NCBI RefSeq assembly: GCF_036670015.1
Contig: NZ_CP137636.1
Coordinates: 2,582,501 to 2,646,500, forward strand
Length of the DNA: 64,000 nt
DNA from: Niallia sp. XMNu-256
Lineage (GTDB): Bacteria; Bacillota; Bacilli; Bacillales; Cytobacillaceae
Direction of reading: 5' to 3'
The notes beneath the pieces were generated by a model that was not told the origin of the DNA, did no database searches, and was given only the letters and a program-made list of their open reading frames with translations. Position numbers and translations under genes: made by a program. Shown piece after piece: positions 1 through 7,931 of this stretch. Position 1 is the stretch's first letter. Every line of letters begins with the position of its first letter.

Positions 1-658
1 TGAAACGCTCCCCCTTTGCGACCGCTTTAGCGATCATTCGTTTAAGCCACCAATATCCAAAAACAGCCATAAATACAGCAACGATTGCACTAACTTCCCA
101 GCCTGCATAAGGAGTAGTGCCTAAATATTCAATGGGAATCCAGTTTTGAATTTCCGGTGAACCGGCAGATGTCATTGTAAAAGTCACGGAACCAAAAGCC
201 AATGCTCCAGGAATAAAACGCCGTGGCAGATCAGCTTGTTTAAATAAACTTAAAGCCATTGGGTAGACACAGAAAGCAACAACAAACAAACTGACTCCAC
301 CATACGTTAATACTGCACAGGCAATGACGATGGCTAACACTGCATTTTTCATGCCAAGCTTGCCAACGATCCACTCTGATACACTACTCGCTGCCCCGCA
401 GTCCTCCATCAACTTTCCAAATATTGCTCCCAGTAAGAACATGAGGTACCAAGAGGTCACAAATCCTGTAAATCCGGTCATATAATTTCCAACAAAATTT
501 GCCTCTCCTTCCGCCACTAATTGCGGAAATAGGGGCATTCCACTTAAGACGGCAACAAATAAAGCACTTAGTGGACCAGCAATCAGAAGATTCATCCCTC
601 TCATTGTCAGGAAAATGAGAATTGCAAGACCACCAATTAACCCAATCATGCTTAACAT
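1..658 (-). CDS. GntP-family permease, 3' end beyond window edge
   Basis: The reading frame begins with ATG at 658, preceded by a GGGGAGGG ribosome binding site, and runs off the left edge, so about 219 N-terminal residues are visible. The protein is strongly hydrophobic with repeated Gly/Ala/Leu-rich membrane segments, and its sequence (for example SLFVVAFCVYPMALSLFK and TMTSAGSPEIQNWIP) resembles GntP-type permeases, which import gluconate, hydroxybutyrate or related organic acids across the cell membrane. The substrate cannot be assigned. A cre-like site lies in its leader, so carbon catabolite repression is likely. It could alternatively belong to another ion-transporter-superfamily branch; the downstream genes that would help are outside the window. 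Confidence 0.75.
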   Translation of the reverse strand, partial: MLSMIGLIGGLAILIFLTMRGMNLLIAGPLSALFVAVLSGMPLFPQLVAEGEANFVGNYMTGFTGFVTSWYLMFLLGAIFGKLMEDCGAASSVSEWIVGKLGMKNAVLAIVIACAVLTYGGVSLFVVAFCVYPMALSLFKQADLPRRFIPGALAFGSVTFTMTSAGSPEIQNWIPIEYLGTTPYAGWEVSAIVAVFMAVFGYWWLKRMIAKAVAKGERF

Positions 659-681
659 TAATTTCCCTCCCCTGTAATATT

Positions 682-696
682 CGTAATCGCTTACAA
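682..696 (-). promoter_or_regulatory. cre-like operator (CcpA site) in the permease leader
   Basis: On the minus strand the sequence TTGTAAGCGATTACG matches the cre consensus WTGNAANCGNWNNCW at every defined position except the last. It sits about 24 bases upstream of the permease start, where CcpA binding would block transcription. Carbon catabolite repression of carbohydrate and organic-acid permeases is well known in Bacillus; the role here is inferred. Confidence 0.65.
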
Positions 697-875
697 AAAT
701 GTAGAAATGTAAAAAGTCCTACACAACTATTTATATAAACAAACCTCTTAATCTAGAATGTTCTTTGAATTTTTTTTGTAAAAAATAGGATAATCAACTA
801 ATTTACGTCACTGCACGCATATGGCCAAATATTACATTTCAAAAGAACAGAGAAATCTACTTAAAAGAATGCATT

Positions 876-909
876 AAAAAGGACGCCTTTCATGTTCAGA
901 AAAGCGCCC
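876..909 (-). terminator. Terminator of rnhA
   Basis: On the minus strand a stem (GGGCGCTTTT pairing imperfectly with AAAGGCGTCC, loop about 9) is followed by TTTTT. It lies about 90 bases past the rnhA stop. Confidence 0.6.
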
Positions 910-1000
910 AGTAACTGGGGATATGTATTCTCCGATTGTTTTCCATACTTTTAATTAATAAATCCAAATTGCTTGTCCAACAGGCTGGTTATAACATTCC

Positions 1001-1642
1001 TTACTTTCTGCCAAAATCCGCTTTCACTTCTCCCCATTTTTCGGTTTCCCATTTTAATAGTTGATTCTTATAATCATTGTCTTTTAGCCATTTTTCTGCT
1101 CTTTCAATCAATATCCATACTTGCTCAGTATCTTTATTTCTTTTTAGTGAAGTGTTCGCTTTCTTGTTTCTTACCCATTTTAAGGCAGTTAAGGAATCAG
1201 AATAGATTGGGACATCCATTTCCCGTTGTTTTAAAAAGCCTAGTCCATGGACAATCGCCAGAAATTCACCAATATTATTCGTTCCTAGAATTGGTCCAAA
1301 GTGAAATAAAACTTGGCCTGTTTTTGTATAAACCCCTTTGTATTCCATTGCTCCTGGATTCCCGCTACAAGCCGCATCTACAGATATACTTTCTTCTATA
1401 TACGAGGATGGGCCTATAAGTTTGGATGTTTGTTGTGCATTTCCTTTCGGCTTTTGGGATCGTTTTGGTCTGCTCTCCCAACCATTTTTGAATGCCAGTT
1501 CTGCTTCTTCTAATGTGGGGAAAGCTTTGTATTTAGCTCCCGGTACACCTTGTACTTGCTGTTTACATTCTTCCCATGTTCCATAGATCCCTTCTTTGTT
1601 TCCCCTCCAGACGACATAGTATTTTTTAGAGTTTTTTCCCAT
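1001..1642 (-). CDS. rnhA: Ribonuclease HI with N-terminal hybrid-binding domain
   Basis: A 213-residue protein that cleaves the RNA strand of RNA-DNA hybrids in the cytoplasm. Residues about 7-55 (KKYYVVWRGNKEGIYGTW...) form the caulimovirus-type hybrid-binding domain; a short basic linker follows; residues 85-213 are the RNase H fold. The four metal-binding acidic residues of the family are present: D89 in SVDAACSGNPG, E126 in NNIGEFLAIVHGL, D149 in YSDS and D209 in KADFGRK. It resembles the Bacillus halodurans enzyme used for structural work. A longer frame exists to 1792, but ATG at 1642 has an AGGAG site and starts at the usual family N-terminus. Its own terminator follows. Confidence 0.92.
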   Translation of the reverse strand: MGKNSKKYYVVWRGNKEGIYGTWEECKQQVQGVPGAKYKAFPTLEEAELAFKNGWESRPKRSQKPKGNAQQTSKLIGPSSYIEESISVDAACSGNPGAMEYKGVYTKTGQVLFHFGPILGTNNIGEFLAIVHGLGFLKQREMDVPIYSDSLTALKWVRNKKANTSLKRNKDTEQVWILIERAEKWLKDNDYKNQLLKWETEKWGEVKADFGRK

Positions 1643-1852
1643 GCTTAATGCTCCTATCAGATTTTCATCTATAATTTGTTTTCGATCGGTTTCTTTCCTT
1701 GGAGTGTACAGTGATTTTACCATAGATGATTGGAATATTTTAGTACAAAGGGCAATTCTTCCTACTAACACGAAAAACGCTGGGAATCCCAACGTTTCTC
1801 AAATCCACAGGACTTTATATATCAAAAGACTGTTTCACCAATAGCATCCTTG

Positions 1853-2293
1853 TTATCCCCTATAAACACTTTCACATGTTCCAGCGATTGGTTCATAAAA
1901 ACAATGCAGCTTAAATTGACCTGTAAAAGGCTGGTCATACCATGTTGGAGGACATGGAGCATATGGATTAAAGTACCAAAGTGCATATTTGGCAGGATGG
2001 TCTCTCCAAAACTCCAAATTCTGTCTGGCTAATCTCCTTTCTGATTCTCTAGGCCTTTGATAAAAAACATTGCCTTTTTGCACGGCTTCAAACGAATAAT
2101 TTCCACCTTGCACATGAAAAATAACTTGTTCTACGTTTGTCAATTCTTTAAAGTCAGTACAATCGGCTACTACTCGATTAACTATAACATTGCCAACATA
2201 GAGCATTCCTTGTTTGCCTTCACCTTCTGCTTCTGCCCTCATCATCCTGGCCATTAAGTCTACATCTTTACTTCGATATGCGATTCTTGCCAT
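1853..2293 (-). CDS. cwlJ: Spore cortex-lytic cell wall hydrolase CwlJ
   Basis: A 146-residue Hydrolase_2 (SleB/CwlJ) protein. CwlJ degrades cortex peptidoglycan during germination and responds to released calcium-dipicolinate. The hallmark segments are visible: DVDLMARMMRAEAEGEGKQG with the catalytic Glu region, VGNVIVNRV, FYQRPRESERRLAR and the C-terminal ALWYFNP...WYDQPF...HCFYEP. There is no signal peptide, as usual for CwlJ, which is made in the mother cell and deposited in the coat. The start has a perfect AGGAGGTGG site. In B. subtilis cwlJ is followed by gerQ; here no gerQ is adjacent. A sigma-E-like promoter lies just upstream. Confidence 0.92.
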   Translation of the reverse strand: MARIAYRSKDVDLMARMMRAEAEGEGKQGMLYVGNVIVNRVVADCTDFKELTNVEQVIFHVQGGNYSFEAVQKGNVFYQRPRESERRLARQNLEFWRDHPAKYALWYFNPYAPCPPTWYDQPFTGQFKLHCFYEPIAGTCESVYRG

Positions 2294-2310
2294 TTTACCA
2301 CCTCCTACAT

Positions 2311-2337
2311 ATCGTATGAAAGTCAGCTTACAATCAT
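2311..2337 (-). promoter_or_regulatory. Candidate sigma-E promoter of cwlJ
   Basis: Minus strand: ATGATT, 13 bases, then CATACGAT, against the sigma-E pattern ATATT / CATACANT. It ends about 18 bases before the cwlJ start. B. subtilis cwlJ is a sigma-E gene, which agrees; the assignment here is by eye only. Confidence 0.4.
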
Positions 2338-2484
2338 GACCAAAGAACAGATGACTTCCTATTCATATCGGACCTGCCTCCTATTAAAATTTGTTTCAAC
2401 CTCTCTCGAATTTTTTATTAAATTCCTAGGAATCGGCAAAGGGCTCTCAAAACATTCTTAGGTGTAAAATTAGAACTAAACTGA

Positions 2485-2490
2485 TATAAT
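2485..2490 (+). promoter_or_regulatory. Candidate -10 box for ald
   Basis: A consensus TATAAT lies 45 bases before the ald start in an AT-rich stretch. The matching -35 (GTGTAA at 17-base spacing) is weak, so an activator may be needed or the call may be chance. Confidence 0.35.
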
Positions 2491-2534
2491 ATGTATAATA
2501 TTCAGAAAATAAAAAATCACTGGGAGGGATGTTT

Positions 2535-3668
2535 ATGATTATCGGGATCCCAAAGGAAATTAAAAATAATGAAAATCGTGTAGCAATCACACCTGCTGGA
2601 GTAATTTCCTTTGTAAGTAATGGTCATCGAGTATTAGTGGAAAAGGACGCAGGAATTGGAAGTGGATTTACGAATGATGACTATTTACATGCAGGTGCCG
2701 AACTCATTGACAAAGCCGCAGATATATGGCAGCAATCGGAAATGATTTTAAAAGTAAAAGAACCTTTAAAAAGTGAGTATTCTTTTTTCCGTGAAGGTCT
2801 TATCCTCTTTACATATCTTCATTTAGCCGCAGAACCCGAACTAACAAAAGCACTTAAGGAAAAACATGTGATCGCCCTTGCGTATGAAACGATTGCCATC
2901 GGGCGTACGCTACCACTCTTAACCCCCATGAGCGAAGTGGCCGGACGGATGGCTACGCAAATTGGTGCACAATTTCTTCAAAAAACAAATGGAGGTCAAG
3001 GAATTCTCCTTGCTGGTGTTCCCGGTGTAAGTCGCGGGAAAGTAACCATCATTGGTGGCGGTGTTGTTGGAACAAATGCCGCAAAAATGGCCATCGGACT
3101 AGGTGCAGATGTGACCATTATTGATGTAAGCGCAGATCGATTACGTCAATTGGAAGATCTGTTTGGAAACGAAATTCAAACGTTAATGTCCAATCCTTAT
3201 AATATTGCAGCGGCTGTGAAAGAAACAGATTTATTAATTGGCGCTGTTTTAATTCCTGGATCAAAGGCACCTAAGCTTGTGACCGAAGAAATGGTAAAAA
3301 CGATGAAACCCGGATCGGTGATTGTAGATGTTGCCATCGACCAAGGTGGGGTAGTTGAGACATGTGACCATGTTACAACCCATGACAGCCCTACATTCGT
3401 TAAACATGGCGTTGTTCATTATTCCGTTGCTAACATGCCCGGAGCTGTTCCAAGGACATCAACCATTGCGTTAACCAATGTCACCCTTCCATATGCTTTA
3501 CAGGTTGCCAACCAAGGAGTCTACCAGGCTGTGATGAAAAACAGCGGGTTAAAGCTTGGGGTTAACACCGCAAATGGAGAAATTACTTATGAAGCAATAG
3601 CTCGAGATCTAGGGTATTCATATGTCCCTGTTGAAAAAGCATTTGAAAATGATCGTTCTCCAAAATAA
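2535..3668 (+). CDS. ald: Alanine dehydrogenase
   Basis: A 377-residue NAD-dependent enzyme converting L-alanine, water and NAD to pyruvate, ammonia and NADH; in Bacillus it supports alanine use during growth and sporulation. Sequence is close to B. subtilis Ald throughout: N-terminal [17 protein letters not shown], the [13 protein letters not shown] segment, the NAD-binding [15 protein letters not shown], and [16 protein letters not shown]. An ATG two codons earlier (2529) abuts the GGGAGGG site, so ATG at 2535 with spacing 6 is the better start and matches the family N-terminus. It is a single-gene unit with its own terminator. Confidence 0.95.
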   Translation: MIIGIPKEIKNNENRVAITPAGVISFVSNGHRVLVEKDAGIGSGFTNDDYLHAGAELIDKAADIWQQSEMILKVKEPLKSEYSFFREGLILFTYLHLAAEPELTKALKEKHVIALAYETIAIGRTLPLLTPMSEVAGRMATQIGAQFLQKTNGGQGILLAGVPGVSRGKVTIIGGGVVGTNAAKMAIGLGADVTIIDVSADRLRQLEDLFGNEIQTLMSNPYNIAAAVKETDLLIGAVLIPGSKAPKLVTEEMVKTMKPGSVIVDVAIDQGGVVETCDHVTTHDSPTFVKHGVVHYSVANMPGAVPRTSTIALTNVTLPYALQVANQGVYQAVMKNSGLKLGVNTANGEITYEAIARDLGYSYVPVEKAFENDRSPK

Positions 3669-3672
3669 AATT

Positions 3673-3713
3673 AAAGCTCTCGACGTTACATAAAAAGCGT
3701 TGAGGGCTTTTTT
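3673..3713 (+). terminator. Terminator of ald
   Basis: A 13-pair stem with two G-T pairs (AAAGCTCTCGACG ... CGTTGAGGGCTTT) followed by a T run, five bases past the ald stop. Confidence 0.85.
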
Positions 3714-3970
3714 ATCTATTGTTTGAAGACTATTTAATGGTAACTACAATCTTACTATATGTTAAACTTCAATTTATTAGATAAATTTATGTTCATATAA
3801 CTGGTTGCTAGAAGCACATTAGGATAATTTAGTGTAATTGATAATACGCGAAGACACGAATTACAAACATCGCTAGTTCATTCCTTTACTAAGTAAACTT
3901 ATATTGTAAAAAGGGAACGGACTATTTATTAAAACATAAATTGAAAAACATAATGGAGAAAGGGACTCAC

Positions 3971-4057
3971 ATGATTTGGGGAACTGGCGGAAATATCGTT
4001 TTAGAAGAAGTAATGATGGATTATTATCAGAATGGATTAAATCTAACACGAGATTAA
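3971..4057 (+). CDS. Candidate 28-residue small protein
   Basis: ATG at 3971 follows GGAGAAAGGGAC, a plausible ribosome binding site at 5-9 base spacing. The frame encodes MIWGTGGNIVLEEVMMDYYQ followed by eight residues and ends TAA inside a perfect terminator stem. I do not recognise the peptide. The match of binding site, short frame and terminator suggests a real small gene; no signal peptide or membrane segment is evident. It could instead be a small RNA whose 5' part looks codable. No neighbour shares its strand within 500 bases upstream, and the function is unknown. Confidence 0.4.
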   Translation: MIWGTGGNIVLEEVMMDYYQNGLNLTRD

Positions 4058-4069
4058 TCTCGTGTTTTT
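4045..4069 (+). terminator. Terminator overlapping the 28-residue ORF
   Basis: Perfect 10-pair palindrome AACACGAGAT / ATCTCGTGTT followed by TTT. The TAA of the small ORF lies at the hairpin tip. Confidence 0.75.
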
Positions 4070-4201
4070 ACTAAAAAAGTTTCTTCTATTCTACTAATTT
4101 GTGCATTTCGTTTAAGTAACTATTATACCACTTTTTCTCACACAACCAGTGGGCAGCTCCTTTTTTTATGGACATAAGAGAGCCATGCCCCTGTGGTTTG
4201 A

Positions 4202-4393
4202 TTAAGCTGGAAAAACTTTAATGAATGCACCCATTTTTGTATAGCGAAGAGGAATTCCTTCTCTTGTATAGGCAAAGCGAATAAGTTGTTTTGCTTCTTG
4301 TACCGTTTGTACGTCTGTATATCCTTTTATTTGCGCTTCCATGATCTTTTGTTTTTTCTTATATTCAGGTGTTCCTTGAGTATACTGATTCAT
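4202..4393 (-). CDS. Small conserved-looking hypothetical protein (63 residues)
   Basis: A 63-residue frame with a good GGGGGGAG ribosome binding site 9 bases before its ATG. The product starts MNQYTQGTPEYKKKQKIMEA and is mixed basic/acidic with a likely helix in the middle (TVQEAKQLIRFAYTREG). No signal peptide, membrane segment or cysteine pair. I do not recognise the family. It stands alone between convergent and divergent neighbours; function cannot be inferred. Confidence 0.6.
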   Translation of the reverse strand: MNQYTQGTPEYKKKQKIMEAQIKGYTDVQTVQEAKQLIRFAYTREGIPLRYTKMGAFIKVFPA

Positions 4394-4682
4394 CGACTTC
4401 TTCTCCCCCCTCTATAGATTAGTAGGGCGAAAATTTAAACGACGAATCGATTAAAGTAAGACCCCTGGGATGCAAGTGACTAAACTCCCTACTAATATAT
4501 TATCAGACTTCTACTTTTTTGCGACTAATATGAGAACTTCTGCAATTAAAGCAGTAACCGAACCGGCCAGGAACGAATCACCCTCGTTATCTAGTACAAT
4601 AGCACTTTTTATAAATATAGATAAATGATAGAACCCTCCAATGTTGATTTCACATATTGTATAAGAAAAGGAGTTGATTTTA

Positions 4683-5474
4683 TTGACTACGATTGTATTA
4701 GATCCTGGACATGGTGGAAGTGACTCTGGTGCCGTAAATGGATCCTCTTTTGAAAAAGTATTCAACATGGATATCGCTTTAAGGGCCCGTGAATATTTAC
4801 TAAGAAATTATGATGTCGATGTAATCATGACGAGAACAGCGGATTCGTCACTTAGTTTGCCTACTAGAACCAATCAGGCTAATCAAGCGAAGGCAGATTA
4901 TTATTGCTCTATTCATATTAATGCTGGCGGTGGAACAGGTTGGGAGAGTTACATTTACAATGGTGCCGTATCTGAGAAATCCGTTAAAGCTCAAGAGACG
5001 ATTCACAATTATGTGATGAGCCAAATTCGCCCCTATGGAATTAAAGACCGCGGGATGAAACGAGCAAATTTCCACGTACTTCGTGAAACGAATATGCCTT
5101 CTATTTTGTTGGAAAATCTATTTATCGATACCACCTTTGACTTACACCTTCTGCAAAACAAGATGTTCCTAGATACATTGGGGAACGCGATTGGTGAAGG
5201 ACTGGCTCGAGCATTAGCTCTTCCAAAATTAACTGTAGATGTGCCTCTATATGTCGTAATAGCAGGTAGTTTTTCAACACTAGAAAACGCCCACCAACGG
5301 AGACTCTTCTTAAGAAACCATGGAATAGAGGCTTTTGCGGTTGCAACAGAAGTAAATGGAGTTACGAAATATCGGGTACAATCGGGTGCCTTTCGTAACC
5401 GAGATCTAGCTGTAGTCAGACTGGACGTTGTTAAAAAGATTGGAATTAATGACGCTTTTATCACTACAAGGTAG
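4683..5474 (+). CDS. CwlC-like N-acetylmuramoyl-L-alanine amidase with SPOR domain
   Basis: A 263-residue peptidoglycan amidase. Residues 1-180 are Amidase_3, with the zinc ligands H10 (LDPGHGG), E24 and H78 (YYCSIHINAGGG) and the catalytic E144 (LLENLFID). Residues about 187-263 form one SPOR peptidoglycan-binding domain. There is no signal peptide. Layout and sequence (ADYYCSIHINAGGGTGWE, DRGMKRANFHVLRETNMP) match B. subtilis CwlC, a mother-cell amidase that lyses the sporangium. The start is taken as TTG at 4683, spaced 9 bases from AAAGGAG; the upstream TTG at 4674 touches that site and is unlikely. The LysM gene follows after 11 bases, so the two are probably co-transcribed. Confidence 0.85.
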   Translation: MTTIVLDPGHGGSDSGAVNGSSFEKVFNMDIALRAREYLLRNYDVDVIMTRTADSSLSLPTRTNQANQAKADYYCSIHINAGGGTGWESYIYNGAVSEKSVKAQETIHNYVMSQIRPYGIKDRGMKRANFHVLRETNMPSILLENLFIDTTFDLHLLQNKMFLDTLGNAIGEGLARALALPKLTVDVPLYVVIAGSFSTLENAHQRRLFLRNHGIEAFAVATEVNGVTKYRVQSGAFRNRDLAVVRLDVVKKIGINDAFITTR

Positions 5475-5485
5475 GGGGTGACAAT

Positions 5486-6283
5486 ATGTCCATAGTTTTA
5501 AAGAAAAATTATATTTATACAGTAAAAAAAGGCGATACATTATATTCTATTGCTCAAAAATTTGGTAGTTCTGTTGATGCCATCCGACGAGCAAATCATT
5601 TATATAGTAAGATAATCGATCCGAATCTTATTTATCCTGGAATTGTTCTTGTCGTTCCTAGTCTTTCAGAAACCGGAAATGTAATTTATATGGTTCAATC
5701 CGGAGACACAGTTGCTGAGATTGCCTCTCGTTGCAGCACGTCTGTTGATTTAGTTGCTGGTATTAATGATTTAGATAACCCCAACTTAATTTTCCTCAAT
5801 CAACCATTACGATTACCTGCATTTGTATATGAAGTACAAAAAGGTGATTCCCTAGCATTGATTTCGAAAAAGTTTGGCATTCCCATATCAAACATATCAG
5901 GAGCAAACCAGAAACGGCTCGTTTATCAATTGGATCTCATTTGGGAAGGATTTCATCTCATTATGCCTTTACCAACCTCGCAAAATATGGTCGTTTGGTC
6001 TCCACTTCCAGGAACAACAATGGTGGATGGTCAACGATTAGAAGGTCAAGCAAGAGCGTTCGAAGCCAATGTTTTATCTTTGTTAAGAGACAATAACGGT
6101 ACGGTTGTTTCTAGCGAACGTTCTATAATGGCTGATAATGGGGCACCTAAATACGGTAATTTCACAAGTACTTTACCATTCAACAAGACTCCTACCTCAG
6201 ATTCTGGTGAACTATGGGTTTACACAAGAAGTGCTGAAACAGGTGGTATCCGAGACTTAATAAAAACAAAAGTTTATTTTTAA
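5486..6283 (+). CDS. Triple-LysM protein with Gmad2 domain
   Basis: A 265-residue protein with three LysM peptidoglycan-binding domains at about 9-58, 66-111 and 113-162 (each starting Y-x-V-x-x-GD-T/S), then residues about 168-265 resembling the Gmad2 immunoglobulin-like domain found in Bacillus sporulation and germination proteins (WSPLPGTTMVDGQRLEGQAR). No signal peptide or lipobox is present, so like its amidase neighbour it is probably made in the sporulating mother cell and reaches the wall or spore from inside; this is inference. Start ATG has GGGGGTGA seven bases upstream. A terminator follows about 80 bases downstream. Confidence 0.8.
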   Translation: MSIVLKKNYIYTVKKGDTLYSIAQKFGSSVDAIRRANHLYSKIIDPNLIYPGIVLVVPSLSETGNVIYMVQSGDTVAEIASRCSTSVDLVAGINDLDNPNLIFLNQPLRLPAFVYEVQKGDSLALISKKFGIPISNISGANQKRLVYQLDLIWEGFHLIMPLPTSQNMVVWSPLPGTTMVDGQRLEGQARAFEANVLSLLRDNNGTVVSSERSIMADNGAPKYGNFTSTLPFNKTPTSDSGELWVYTRSAETGGIRDLIKTKVYF

Positions 6284-6361
6284 GAAATATCTTTGTAAAA
6301 CAATGCCACTAAAAATTGGACAAGCTAAGAAGGACAAATGTGTTAACACCAATTAACCATC

Positions 6362-6391
6362 ACCCAAGCGTTAAGATACCTTGGGTTTTTT
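6362..6391 (+). terminator. Terminator after the amidase-LysM pair
   Basis: Stem ACCCAAG / CTTGGGT with an 11-base loop followed by TTTTTT. Confidence 0.75.
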
Positions 6392-6462
6392 CTCGCCTTA
6401 AAACAAAGAAATAACCGGAAATTTTGTGGATTTCAATTAATTGAGATAGGTGCCCTTTAATT

Positions 6463-6509
6463 AATTTTAATTGTTAACTTTTAATGGTTTTTAGTTTACA
6501 ATTAAAATT
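6463..6509 (+). repeat. 12-base inverted repeat upstream of the DUF1284 gene
   Basis: AATTTTAATTGT (6463-6474) and ACAATTAAAATT (6498-6509) are exact inverse complements around a 23-base loop. It ends 28 bases before the next gene's start. It may be an operator or a leader hairpin; being AT-only, it may also be chance. Confidence 0.4.
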
Positions 6510-6537
6510 ATTCCATTCGTGAATCTGGGGGGATTAT

Positions 6538-6954
6538 ATGTTTAAGTTACGTGGACATCATTTATTTTGTCTTTTAGGTTATCAGGGTATGGGCTATTCT
6601 CGAGATTATGTTGAAAATATGACACAGTTGCATCAAACGTTGAGAGATCAACCAGAGACGTGGATTCAACTTATTGAAGGGCCTGATCAATTATGTGCAA
6701 AGTACCCAAATTCAGGTGAATACCACTGTCATGATCAACATATTACCGCAAGAGATCATGTGATTTTGGAGAAATTAGGACTTATAATCGGACAAATGAT
6801 AAAATGGAAAGACATTGAAGCATCGATTCGGAATAATGTGGTCCCTTCTGATATCCAAACCGTTTGCGAAACTTGCTCCTGGCGTTCTTATGGGGTTTGT
6901 GAAGAAGGGATTCAAAATATTTTAGAGGGTAAAGGCCTAAGAAAAGTTCAATAG
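6538..6954 (+). CDS. DUF1284 cysteine-rich protein
   Basis: A 138-residue protein matching the DUF1284 family by its N-terminus FKLRGHHLFCLLGYQGMGYS, the central EGPDQLC and YHCHDQH segments, and the C-terminal CETCSWRSYGVC. Cysteines at 11, 53, 64, 110, 113 and 121 could ligate a metal or iron-sulfur cluster, as has been proposed for the family; no function is established. ATG has GGGGGGAT as ribosome binding site. It appears to be a single-gene unit with an inverted repeat just upstream. Confidence 0.8.
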   Translation: MFKLRGHHLFCLLGYQGMGYSRDYVENMTQLHQTLRDQPETWIQLIEGPDQLCAKYPNSGEYHCHDQHITARDHVILEKLGLIIGQMIKWKDIEASIRNNVVPSDIQTVCETCSWRSYGVCEEGIQNILEGKGLRKVQ

Positions 6955-7112
6955 GCCTCCTCTCACCTTTTATCATAACAGGTCACCTCGACCTCACAAC
7001 TAAATATTTAAAACCACGTCAGCACCCTTGTCACTCACTACCTTAACTTTGTAATAGAATCATTTTAACCTTAATGCACTTTTACGACAAAGACGGTAAT
7101 AGTTGCGGGGGG

Positions 7113-7247
7113 TTACTCCGATTTTTTTGCTAAGCAGCGATCACATTCCATTAATTGAGATACGATCTTCTCTTTATATTTTAGCCCACATTCAGGACAA
7201 TATTTTTCTGCAACCTGACTATTAATATTAACTGTACTTTTTAACAC
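7113..7247 (-). CDS. 44-residue CxxC...CxxC zinc-ribbon protein, copy 1
   Basis: GTG start at 7247, seven bases after AAAAAGGAGAGG. The protein carries YCPECG near residue 17 and ECDRC near residue 34, giving a four-cysteine zinc knuckle. It is a clear paralogue of the gene at 13676-13810: same length, same cysteine spacing and the same C-terminal MEC.RCLAK. The promoter regions also match. It may be distantly related to the short YhfH-type zinc proteins of Bacillus, which I cannot confirm. Function unknown; the sigma-E-like promoter suggests expression in the sporulating mother cell. Confidence 0.7.
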   Translation of the reverse strand: MLKSTVNINSQVAEKYCPECGLKYKEKIVSQLMECDRCLAKKSE

Positions 7248-7289
7248 GAAAATCCTCTCCTTTTTATAACAATTTTTCGGTTCCGCTTT

Positions 7290-7330
7290 CTGTTATAGTA
7301 CAGTGTATGTGAGAGACTTAAAAAAATGTG
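7290..7330 (-). promoter_or_regulatory. Promoter of zinc-ribbon copy 1 (sigma-E-like) with CTGT/ACAG palindrome
   Basis: Minus strand: CACATTT, 14 bases, CATACACT, matching the sigma-E -10 pattern CATACANT exactly, then the palindrome CTGTACTATAACAG (7290-7303). The same order, spacing and 43-base distance to the start codon recur at the paralogue, so the region is under selection or recently duplicated. Confidence 0.45.
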
Positions 7331-7421
7331 GGCATTTGCGAAAATATTTATTAATATCTATAAAGTTTTAGCGCGCTTCATCGTAGGAAGCATGGAATAA
7401 TATTTTAGTTTTCTAGATCTG

Positions 7422-7931
7422 TTACTCAAAACAATATACCTTAGTCTTAGACAAAGCTCCGTCGTTCCTATTATATTCAGTTATAGTTTTAAAGCTGTGA
7501 TGTATCACATCGTTTCGACTAATGATTCCTATTAAAACCCCCATTCTTTCTACCATTACCTTCTTTGCTCTTCCTTTAGTAAAAATGCCGGTAATCGTTT
7601 CAATATCTTCATCCCATGCCACTTTATAAACCTTTGTTTGGGCAAGCTCCATTACATTCATTTTTCTAATCTTTTGAGCTCGATCTACAAAATTTCCTTC
7701 TTCAATTTGATAATGACCCGTAAAGAATGGTGTTCCAAAAATAAGATCATTGGGCTTACCTATATAACGCAGAACATCCTCAATACTTACATATCCTGCA
7801 ATTTCATTTCGATCATTTACTACAGGGACACCGCTAATCCCATAATAAAGAAACTTTTCAATTACAGCTTGCATATTATCCCGTTCTTTTACCTTAATCA
7901 CTCGCTTCTTCATGATTTGATGTGCCTTCAT
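7422..7931 (-). CDS. Protein with paired CBS domains
   Basis: A 169-residue protein made of two CBS domains, about 1-60 (MKAHQIMKKRVIKV...GISGVPVVNDRNEIAGYVSIEDVL) and about 90-150 (VMELAQTKVYKVAWDEDIETITGIF...MGVLIGIISRNDVI). Tandem CBS domains fold as a Bateman module that binds adenosine nucleotides. There is no attached effector domain, so its partner is unknown. Start ATG has GAGGAGG upstream. It has no operon partner on its strand. Confidence 0.85.
   Translation of the reverse strand: MKAHQIMKKRVIKVKERDNMQAVIEKFLYYGISGVPVVNDRNEIAGYVSIEDVLRYIGKPNDLIFGTPFFTGHYQIEEGNFVDRAQKIRKMNVMELAQTKVYKVAWDEDIETITGIFTKGRAKKVMVERMGVLIGIISRNDVIHHSFKTITEYNRNDGALSKTKVYCFE

Noticed and set aside
4511-4640. 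Minus-strand frame of about 44 codons ending GSVTALIAEVLILVAKK, opposite the amidase promoter region
   Set aside because: It looks protein-like and has a GGAGGG stretch, but no ATG, GTG or TTG follows that site in frame; the only available start lies inside the amidase gene.
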